Assembly: GCA_002700865.1 (NCBI GenBank) | Contig: PAFB01000064.1 | Span: forward strand, 1-29,370 | Reading direction: 5' to 3' | Length of the DNA: 29,370 bases | Source: Rhodospirillaceae bacterium | Lineage (GTDB): Bacteria > Pseudomonadota > Alphaproteobacteria > UBA7985 | Part shown: one piece after another, positions 23,225-29,370 of the stretch | Layout of the letters: every line of letters begins with the position of its first letter | Numbering within the stretch: position 1 is the stretch's first letter | Notes under the pieces: generated by a model | Told to the model about the DNA's origin: nothing | The model's database searches: none | Seen by the model: only the letters and a program-made list of their open reading frames with translations | Program-made: the position numbers and the translations under genes

Positions 23225-24106
23225 ATGGCACAGAAAGGTTTGGGTCGCGGGCTGAGTGCGCTGTTCGACGATGGCAACGCTGAGTCCAGCGGCGCATCCG
23301 GCCCAGAGTTGGTCGCCGTCAGCGACTTGTCACCCAGCCCCTTCCAGCCCCGCCAGATTTTTGACCCCGAACGCCTCGACGAGCTGGCTGCGTCGATTCG
23401 CAGTCAGGGCATTCTGCAACCATTGCTGGTGCGTGAAGCCAGTGAAGGGGTTAAAACGCGCTATGAAATCATCGCCGGTGAACGCCGGTGGCGTGCGGCA
23501 CAGCGGGCGCGCCTGCACGAAGTGCCGGTAATCATCCGTCCACTGAGCAATGTCGACGCGGCTGAAATCGCCCTGTTGGAGAACATCCAGCGTGAAGACC
23601 TGAGCATTTTTGAAGAGGCTGAGGGTTATCGCCGCTTGATCACTCAATTCGGATACACACAAACCGACGTGGCCGAACGCGTGGGCAAGAGCCGGGCGCA
23701 TGTCGCCAACAGCCTGCGTCTGCTCGCCATGCCTGAAGCTCTGCGGCGCATGGTCGAAGATGGTCAGCTGACAGCAGGCCATGCGCGCGCCCTGCTCGCC
23801 GTTGAGAACCCGATCCCCCTCGCCCGCCAGGCGGTCGCCGAGCGCTGGTCGGTGCGCGAGCTTGAACGCGCCGTGCGCCAATTGTCGTCGCCTGCAGACC
23901 TCACCGCTGGCGACAGCAGCAGCGCCCTACCCGGCGGCGCGTCAGACAAGGACCCGGATTTGCGGGAAGCCGAAGAGGCCGCGACGGCAAAGTTAGGCTT
24001 GTCGGTGCACATTCAAGGCTCGGGCACCAAGGGTCAGGTCCGAGTGTCCTATGCGTCTCTGGAGCAGCTTGAACTGATTTTGTCCAAACTCTCTGCCAAG
24101 GGCTAA
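23225..24106 (+). CDS. parB: Chromosome partitioning CTPase/DNA-binding protein ParB
   Basis: This protein loads and slides on DNA from parS sites as a CTP-dependent clamp. It has 293 residues: N-terminal KGLGRGLSALF (the ParA-interaction peptide), the ParB/Srx CTPase domain with SPFQPRQIF, QPLLVR and the CTP-binding motif GERRWRAAQ at 85-93, then ENIQREDLSIFEEA, and the HTH parS reader YTQTDVAERVGKSRAHVANSLRLL. A linker is followed by the C-terminal dimerisation domain (YASLEQLELILSKLSAKG). AAGGA lies 8-9 bases before the ATG. Two cognate parS sites lie 2-3.6 kb upstream. Confidence 0.96.
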   Translation: MAQKGLGRGLSALFDDGNAESSGASGPELVAVSDLSPSPFQPRQIFDPERLDELAASIRSQGILQPLLVREASEGVKTRYEIIAGERRWRAAQRARLHEVPVIIRPLSNVDAAEIALLENIQREDLSIFEEAEGYRRLITQFGYTQTDVAERVGKSRAHVANSLRLLAMPEALRRMVEDGQLTAGHARALLAVENPIPLARQAVAERWSVRELERAVRQLSSPADLTAGDSSSALPGGASDKDPDLREAEEAATAKLGLSVHIQGSGTKGQVRVSYASLEQLELILSKLSAKG

Positions 24107-24111
24107 ACGGC

Positions 24112-24150
24112 AAAAAAGCGCCAAAACACGGCAAAAACCGCCCTTTTGGC
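24112..24150 (-). terminator. Intrinsic terminator of the EAL-domain gene
   Basis: On the minus strand GCCAAAA ... TTTTGGC (24150-24144 with 24126-24120) forms a 7-bp stem with an inner CGG/CCG pairing, followed by GC and six T (complement of 24112-24117). It lies 16 bases after the EAL gene stop. On the plus strand no T-run follows, so parB is probably not stopped intrinsically by it. Confidence 0.65.
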
Positions 24151-24165
24151 CGGAAAAATGAGGTT

Positions 24166-25375
24166 TTAGACGCGTCCCGAGAAAAAGCCCTGTACGTGAC
24201 TGGCGCCGCAACTTTCTCCAAACCGCCGTTCGTCGAGGGTTTCCACGCCCTCAATCACACAGGTTTTGCCAAGCCGCCGGGCAAAGCCTGTGATCGTGCC
24301 TAAGGTGCCAAAGGCATCGTTATCGAGCCAAGCTGAGCGCAGCAGGGATCGATCGATTTTTAGGCCTGTGATGCCGGGAACAACCGCTTCATTAAAGCTG
24401 GTCCCCCCCCCCGCCAAAATCGTCCAGCCAGATGTCCAACCCAAGAGCCTTCAGAGGTGAAAGAGCCTGCGACAAGGGCGCATCCTGCGCCTGCAGCGGC
24501 CATTCGGTGATTTCAAAGACCAGGCGAGCAAGAGCATCGGCGTGGGTCATGAGTCGGTCGTGCAGGATGCTGAGCCAGCCCTGATCGGCCAGAGTGCTCC
24601 GGCATACGTTGATGCTCAGCTGCAGATCGGCGTCGGCGTGCAGACGATCCAACGCCGTGCTCAGCATAGTCCGGTCCAAGCCGGCCAGCAGCGCCCAAGG
24701 CTCACCGCCCGTGAGGACCTTACCGGCACTGTGCACCGCCCCGCCGGAGTCCATGAACCGCGCGAGGGACTCGTGACGACAAGGGTCGTCCTGCTCCAGC
24801 GCGTAAATGCCTTGATCAGCCTGTTTCAAGCTATTGTGGTTCAGGTAATGGGCAAGGCCCTGCTCGGTGGTGTCGCCATGACCGGTGCGCGCCAACCACT
24901 GCGCACTCAACACACCGACGCGGACCAGCATGCCTTGAGTGATGGAACAGGTTACTCGGTGGATCTGCGCCAGCAACACACTCAGCGCCTCGGGGTCCAG
25001 ATCTTGGGCCAGCACAAATTGTGTGAGGATGGGCGGGCCCTTTGGTCCCATCCCTGTTTCCAACTCTATATCTGACCCTGTTTCTGACTGTGGCTCCGCC
25101 TCTGCCTCCAGCGTCCGAATGACGGCTTCCAGTGCAGCGCGAAAATCCGCCGGTTCAAGCCGCTGAATGCGCAGGCTCAGTTGGCCAACAGCAACAACCT
25201 CATCGTCAGGGCTTGTGGCGTCGGCGACGGTCATTTCCATGACCCAGCCAGTCGAGGGGATTGCCGCCTTGTTGCTGAGCGGTCCTGGGCCCTGACGGCG
25301 CATAACTTCTTGCACCCCGGCCACGGCGCGCTGAAGGCTGAAAGCAGAAATGTTGCTGCCTGGGTGCGCTTTCAT
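24166..25375 (-). pseudogene. EAL-domain c-di-GMP phosphodiesterase, frameshifted at a G10 tract
   Basis: The frame from 25375 codes for an N-terminal region without a recognised domain, then an EAL domain: HESLARF (the ExLxR motif), SINVCRSTLADQ, FEITEW and IWLDDFGGGG. It hits a stop at 24392, just past a run of ten G (24403-24412 on the plus strand as C). The natural continuation, GGTSFNEAVVPGITGLKIDRSLL, then VIEGVETL and HVQGFFSGRV, is in the next frame and ends at 24166. Nine G would restore a 402-residue protein with all EAL metal and catalytic residues I can place. So the copy read here is off, or the tract length is wrong. It converges with parB and diverges from chvI. Such enzymes degrade c-di-GMP. 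Confidence 0.85.
24403..24412 (-). repeat. Homopolymer G10 tract within the EAL-domain coding region
   Basis: Ten consecutive C on the plus strand (G on the coding strand) fall on the Gly codons after the conserved DDFG motif at about codon 322. This is by far the longest G/C homopolymer I see in the window, and changes of one base switch the downstream frame. Confidence 0.9.
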
Positions 25376-25663
25376 GGAGAGTGTTTGTTCCTTAAGCCGG
25401 GCAGGGGTCAGCCGACAAGAATAGAGGGCGTCAGAATGGGCCCTAGGCTAAACAGATAAAATCCGAAATAACAAGTTCGAGCGGTGTGAATTCCTAGAAC
25501 AACTTAGAAAAAAGTCTCATTGAGCTAAAAACACTGGGTTTTGCCACAGTTTGTTCGGCTTTTCGACGCGAGTTTCCTTATTCTCGCCGTAACATTGTTG
25601 CCAATAGAGCACACTTAGGCATCATAGACCTGAGATATAAACACCACCCTCGCGGAGAAGACC
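25376..25663. other. Divergent intergenic region, EAL gene and chvI
   Basis: These 288 bases are AT-richer than their neighbours, especially 25450-25560, and separate the EAL gene (minus) from chvI (plus), so at least two promoters should be here. I see no clear -35/-10 pair, repeat or RNA gene. The last bases hold the chvI ribosome site GGAGAAG. Confidence 0.5.
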
Positions 25664-26377
25664 GTGCAACAAACCATCGCTCTCGTCGACGACGATCGCA
25701 ACATCCTCACATCCGTATCCATGGCCCTGGAGGCCGAGGGATTTCGGACCCGCACGTTTTCTGACGGATCGGACGCTTTAAAGTCTTTGACCGTACAGCC
25801 TGCTGATCTGGTGATCCTCGATATCAAGATGCCCCGCATGGACGGCATGGAACTCCTCAGTCGCCTGCGCACACAGAGTCAGGTGCCGGTGATCTTCCTC
25901 ACGTCCAAGGACGACGAGGTTGATGAGGTTCTGGGCCTGCGTATGGGCGCTGATGACTATATCAAGAAGCCGTTTTCCCAGCGCTTGCTGGTCGAGCGCA
26001 TCCGCGCTTTGCTCCGTCGCGATGAGATGACCGCCGCTGCGCCCGAACGCGAAGTTGGCAACGACGTTCTGACCCGCGGTGAGCTGCGCCTCGATCCCGT
26101 GAAGCATCAGTGCTTGTGGAAGGCCGACGACATCACGCTGACGGTGACTGAGTTTCTCATACTCAAATCACTGGTTCAGCGTCCCGGCCACGTAAAAACC
26201 CGCGACCAGCTGATGGACGCGGCCTATGGCGAGCACATTTACGTCGATGACCGCACCATTGATTCGCACATAAAGCGGCTGCGGAAGAAGTTCAAAGCGG
26301 TCGATGAGAACTTCAACCAGATCGAAACCCTGTACGGGGTCGGTTATCGCTACAAGGACACAGGCTTGGCTGCCTGA
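25664..26377 (+). CDS. chvI: ChvI-like OmpR-family response regulator
   Basis: This 237-residue two-domain regulator has receiver residues DDD at 9-11, phospho-acceptor Asp53 in LVILDIKMP, Thr80 and Lys102 (YIKKPF). A winged-helix OmpR/PhoB DNA-binding domain occupies residues 135-232 (LTVTEFLILKSLVQRPGHVKTRDQLMDAAYG, DDRTIDSHIKRLRKKF, IETLYGVGYRY). The sequence, especially the VDDDRNILTSVSMALEAEGF opening, is characteristic of the ChvI/ExoS-ChvI group that responds to acid and envelope stress in Rhizobiales and relatives. The start is a GTG at 25664 with GGAGA at good spacing. Its cognate kinase gene starts 96 bases downstream. Confidence 0.9.
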   Translation: MQQTIALVDDDRNILTSVSMALEAEGFRTRTFSDGSDALKSLTVQPADLVILDIKMPRMDGMELLSRLRTQSQVPVIFLTSKDDEVDEVLGLRMGADDYIKKPFSQRLLVERIRALLRRDEMTAAAPEREVGNDVLTRGELRLDPVKHQCLWKADDITLTVTEFLILKSLVQRPGHVKTRDQLMDAAYGEHIYVDDRTIDSHIKRLRKKFKAVDENFNQIETLYGVGYRYKDTGLAA

Positions 26378-26473
26378 AAGGTCCCCAGCGGCCGTGCTGC
26401 CGAAGCAGGGTCTGTGCAAGCGGGTGAGAAGGGCCTATTTTAGCGGCTGGATTCCTTTGAATTGGCTTGACCC

Positions 26474-28168
26474 TTGACCACAGCACCACCGGAAAAAGTG
26501 AGCAAGAAGCCCCGGCGTCCGCGTTACAGCGGCGCTGGTCTGACGGCGTTGGTGTTGGGCCGACGCATCCGCTGGCGGCCGCGTGGACCCGGTTCACGGT
26601 CGCTGGTCGGCCGCATTCTGGCGATCAACATGATTACCCTGCTGATCCCGGTTATTGGCTTCCTCTATACCGACCGCTACCGGCAATTCCTGATCGACGG
26701 TGAGTTGGAGGCCCTGCGTTCGGAGGGGCGCATTATCGCGGTTGCTTTGGGCTCAGCGGCGGTGACGGGCGAGGCATCGGACAAACGCCTGGACGAAGAC
26801 CGCAGCGCTTTGTTCCTGCGTCTGCTGACCATCGACAGCCCCTCACGCGCGCGCCTGTTCGCGCTCAACGGCGACTTGCTGGCCGACTCCCGAGCCCTGC
26901 GCGGTGGCACCACGCCCATTTACGCGCAGTCGCTGGATGAGCCGACTTTGTTTGAAAGCCTGTCACCGCGTTCAATCTGGCGGGCCATCCGGCGCGGCGG
27001 GCGGCAGTTTCCCCGTTATATCGAAACCATGCCCCAGCGGGCGGATCACTACCCTGAAGCGGCAGAAGCGCTGTTTGGCAAGTTTGCCAATGGTGTTCGC
27101 GGGGCGGATGGTAATGCGCTGGTGCTGTCTGCTGCTGTCCCGGTGCAGGAGTATCGGCGGGTCCTCGGTGGCCTGATGATCTCGCGCGAAACCACGGTGG
27201 TGGATGACCGAATCGCCTCCATGCAGACCTTGATTCTCTCGCTGTTCCTGATTGCGCTGGTGATCACGGTGATGCTGTCGATCTATCTGGCCAATACCAT
27301 CGCCCAGCCCGTGCGCGCGCTTGCCAAGTCCGCAGACTTGGTACGGCGGCAAAAGGATCGCCGCCACGCCATTCCGGATCTGTCTGAAAGAGGCGATGAA
27401 ATCGGTGATTTGTCGCTGTCGCTGCGGGATATGACGGAGAGCCTCTGGGATCGAATCGATTCCATGGAGAGTTTCGCCGCTGACATTGCCCACGAGTTAA
27501 AGAATCCGCTGACGTCTCTCCGATCTGCGTTCGAGACGCTGTCCATGGTGCAGGACCCGAGCCAGCAGGAAGTCTTGCTCGATATCCTGACACACGATGT
27601 TGACCGTATGGACCGCCTGATCAGTGATATTTCAGACAGCTCGCGGCTCGACGCCGAGCTGGCGCGCTCGCATTGGGAGGAGATGGACCTCTATGAATTG
27701 GCGCAGGATGTGGTCTCGCTGCAGCGGCAAATGGCGGAAACCGATGTTGAAATCATTCTGGAGCCGAGCGAACCCCGCCGCGCAGGCTTCCCCATTCTGG
27801 GCGCAGAACTGCGTTTGGGGCAGGTGCTGGTAAATCTGATCACCAATGCGCAAACGTTCTCGCCGGAAGGCGGTAAAATCTGGGTCCGGCTGTCGCGGGC
27901 GCGCGGGGATATTTTGCTGACGGTCGAAGACCAGGGCGTTGGTTTTCCCGCGGATAAGCTCACTAAGGTCTTTGACCGGTTTTACACCGACCGACCGGAG
28001 CAGGACGGCTTTGGCAAGCATTCCGGCCTGGGGCTGTCCATCTCTAAGCAGATCGTAAACGCGCATGGCGGTAAGATCTGGGCTGAGAACGCTGATCGGG
28101 GCGGCGAAATTTCCGGGGCGAGGGTGGTTCTCCGCCTACCGGAAATGCCAGCGGACTTCCAGTTATGA
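26474..28168 (+). CDS. chvG: ChvG-like sensor histidine kinase
   Basis: This is the partner of ChvI, 564 residues as annotated. It has a basic cytoplasmic N-terminus, TM1 at about 45-66, a periplasmic sensor of about 180 residues, TM2 at about 250-275, HAMP (VRALAKSADLVRR...SERGDEIGDLS), H box FAADIAHELKNPLTSL with His340, and HATPase motifs NLITNAQTFSP, EDQGVGFP and GLGLSISKQIV. The N-terminal start is uncertain. The TTG at 26474 has no ribosome site, while a GTG at 26498 is preceded by CCGGAAAAA and would remove eight residues. The stop overlaps the rapZ start as ATGA. ChvG senses low pH or envelope change in relatives; no ExoR gene is in this window. Confidence 0.9.
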   Translation: MTTAPPEKVSKKPRRPRYSGAGLTALVLGRRIRWRPRGPGSRSLVGRILAINMITLLIPVIGFLYTDRYRQFLIDGELEALRSEGRIIAVALGSAAVTGEASDKRLDEDRSALFLRLLTIDSPSRARLFALNGDLLADSRALRGGTTPIYAQSLDEPTLFESLSPRSIWRAIRRGGRQFPRYIETMPQRADHYPEAAEALFGKFANGVRGADGNALVLSAAVPVQEYRRVLGGLMISRETTVVDDRIASMQTLILSLFLIALVITVMLSIYLANTIAQPVRALAKSADLVRRQKDRRHAIPDLSERGDEIGDLSLSLRDMTESLWDRIDSMESFAADIAHELKNPLTSLRSAFETLSMVQDPSQQEVLLDILTHDVDRMDRLISDISDSSRLDAELARSHWEEMDLYELAQDVVSLQRQMAETDVEIILEPSEPRRAGFPILGAELRLGQVLVNLITNAQTFSPEGGKIWVRLSRARGDILLTVEDQGVGFPADKLTKVFDRFYTDRPEQDGFGKHSGLGLSISKQIVNAHGGKIWAENADRGGEISGARVVLRLPEMPADFQL

Positions 28169-29022
28169 CCACGTCCCGAGACCGCCGCCGCCTGTTCATC
28201 GTATCCAGCCTGTCGGGCGCCGGTCGGACAACAGCGCTGGGGGTCCTGTCGGACTTGGGATTTCTGGCCAGTGATGCGACACCGGTGGCGCTTTGGCCGG
28301 CGCTGCTGGCGGAAAGCGGCGGGGCGGACGTGGCGATTGGCTGGCCGATCGCACCGGCTGATAGGCAGAGCGGTACCGGGCCCAACCCGCTGGTTTCGCT
28401 GCCTGAAGATGTTGATGTCACGCACCTGTTCCTGAGTGCCGAGCTCGAGACGCTGCGCCGACGCTATACCGAAACCCGGCGCACCCACCCGTTTGATCAG
28501 GGTAAAGGCCTGGTCGATGCGCTGACAGCTGAGCAGCAAGCCTCCCAGCCGCGACGGGCTATGGCCGATCAGATCATCGACACCACCGGCACAAAACTCG
28601 CCGACCTGCGCGCGACTCTCCTGTCGATTGCCGGTGCCGACGAGGATGGGTTGCAGATTCGGACGCTGTCGTTTTCGTACCGGCAGGGTTTGCCGATGGA
28701 CGCTGATATGGTCATCGACGTGCGCTGGCTGCGCAATCCGCACTATGAACCCGCGCTGAGAGCCAAAACCGGGCAGGAGCGCGCGGTTGGCGATTATATC
28801 CGGCAGGATGAGGGTTTTGACGCCTTCGAAGAGCACTTGCGCCGCCTGCTTGAATTCACCGCCGAACGCCAGCAGCAGGAGGGCAAGGCCTATTTCACCT
28901 TTGCTTTTGGCTGTACGGGCGGCAAGCACCGCTCGGTGTTCTTCGCTGAACAAGCGGGGGTATGGCTGCGGGACGCGGGATACCGTGTACTGGTGCAGCA
29001 CCGGGAGATCCAGCAGGGCTGA
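28165..29022 (+). CDS. rapZ: RNase adapter protein RapZ (YvcJ family)
   Basis: This 285-residue RapZ/YvcJ P-loop protein binds nucleotides. In E. coli it steers RNase E to the GlmZ sRNA and so controls amino-sugar synthesis. The N-terminal P-loop is SLSGAGRTTALGVLSDLGF, with Arg-Thr where many P-loops have Lys-Ser/Thr, as in many alphaproteobacterial homologues. The middle part is less conserved. The C-terminal half is strong: SFSYRQGLPMDADMVIDVRWLRNPHYEPALRAKTGQERAV and the invariant AFGCTGGKHRSVFFAE. It overlaps the chvG stop by ATGA, so it is translationally coupled. In many alphaproteobacteria hprK stands between these two genes; here it does not. Confidence 0.92.
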   Translation: MTTSRDRRRLFIVSSLSGAGRTTALGVLSDLGFLASDATPVALWPALLAESGGADVAIGWPIAPADRQSGTGPNPLVSLPEDVDVTHLFLSAELETLRRRYTETRRTHPFDQGKGLVDALTAEQQASQPRRAMADQIIDTTGTKLADLRATLLSIAGADEDGLQIRTLSFSYRQGLPMDADMVIDVRWLRNPHYEPALRAKTGQERAVGDYIRQDEGFDAFEEHLRRLLEFTAERQQQEGKAYFTFAFGCTGGKHRSVFFAEQAGVWLRDAGYRVLVQHREIQQG

Positions 29023-29290
29023 GACGGAGTTCTTTGGAGTCGCGCGGATCGGGCGATTATGGGCATCAGGCCGGGTCGGATACAGCAATCGGCGGCTGTG
29101 GCGGGTCATTCAAGAAAGGGTGGGTGCGGGCTGCTTTTGGCGCGGGGAGCCCGGAGAATGCGGGAATCTCAAAGGGAGTTGCGCGACCCTCGCAACCCTG
29201 CACAGACCGGGCAGGCGCTCAAACCACAAAAGCACAAATAAGCGCTTGATCTATGTCGGGGAGAGCGATACACACCCCTCCATCCCCGGC
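29023..29290. other. Intergenic region between rapZ and tRNA-Gly
   Basis: These 268 bases show no supportable gene. Frames across 29059-29249 are open but Arg/Gly-rich, lack a ribosome site and show no recognisable product. No stem followed by a T-run is seen after rapZ. Confidence 0.5.
29246..29274 (+). promoter_or_regulatory. Candidate promoter for tRNA-Gly
   Basis: TTGATC (29246-29251), a 17-base spacer and TACACA (29269-29274) place a start site about 10 bases before the tRNA. The -35 matches 4/6 and the -10 matches 3/6. Confidence 0.35.
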
Positions 29291-29365
29291 GCGGGTGTAG
29301 CTCAGGGGTAGAGCACTAGCTTGCCATGCTAGGTGTCGTGAGTTCGAATCTCATCACCCGCTCCA
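29291..29365 (+). tRNA. tRNA-Gly (anticodon GCC)
   Basis: This is a complete 75-nt cloverleaf. Acceptor GCGGGTG pairs with CACCCGC (29355-29361), followed by discriminator T and an encoded CCA (29363-29365). The D arm has AGCTCAGGGGTAGAGC. The anticodon stem CTAGC/GCTAG encloses loop TTGCCAT, giving GCC for GGC/GGT glycine codons. The T arm is GTTCGAATC. It is five bases from the window end. Confidence 0.96.
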
Positions 29366-29370
29366 TTTAC

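Noticed and set aside
27982..29109. A 375-codon open frame on the minus strand across chvG and rapZ
   Set aside because: It lies antisense to two clearly conserved genes, has no recognisable product and no ribosome site, and reflects GC-rich codon bias of the real genes.

Overview
This is a moderately high-GC alphaproteobacterial chromosome segment, most like Rhodospirillales or relatives. That placement is inferred from gene content and order: maf-aroE-coaE-dnaQ, secB, fxsA, a Tim44-like gene, mltA and smr lie on one side, and hemE-hemJ-rho-mnmE-mnmG-rsmG-parA-parB on the other, with a ChvI/ChvG-RapZ cluster beyond. Starts include many GTG and TTG codons.

Layout. Positions 199-3939 (+) carry a three-gene unit: a VTT/TMEM64 membrane protein, a mercuric-reductase-like flavoprotein and an orphan histidine kinase. 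Then come gpt (-), a secreted Cys-rich Sel1-repeat protein (+), a DUF4864 protein (-) and tRNA-Arg(ACG). Positions 6081-10100 (-) hold an XRE regulator, an Smr-domain protein, an unrecognised 168-aa protein, the MltA lipoprotein and a Tim44-like protein with its own terminator. fxsA and secB (+) follow, then dnaQ-coaE-aroE-maf (-) as a tight operon (12170/12167 ATGA overlap).

The centre of the window is the roughly 610-bp gene-free stretch between maf and hemE (14417-15029). In Caulobacter and other alphaproteobacteria the chromosomal origin lies beside hemE. This stretch has a perfect TGATCCACA site (the G-box type DnaA site of Caulobacter Cori), further degenerate sites, a repeated GGACAA word and an AT-rich tract. 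Genes on the two sides mostly point away from it. To the right, two perfect GTTTCACGTGAAAC parS cores occur at the mnmG start codon and inside mnmG, just upstream of parAB. I read the window as the origin-centromere region of the main chromosome.

The right end holds an EAL-domain (c-di-GMP phosphodiesterase) gene interrupted by a one-base slip in a G10 tract (phase variation, decay or sequencing error), then chvI-chvG-rapZ without the usual hprK, and tRNA-Gly(GCC) at the edge.

Functionally, the region combines replication and segregation (oriC, parS, ParA/ParB), tRNA and rRNA modification (MnmE, MnmG, RsmG), haem synthesis (HemE, HemJ), transcription termination (Rho), protein export (SecB, Tim44-like), cell-wall turnover (MltA) and envelope signalling (ChvG/ChvI).
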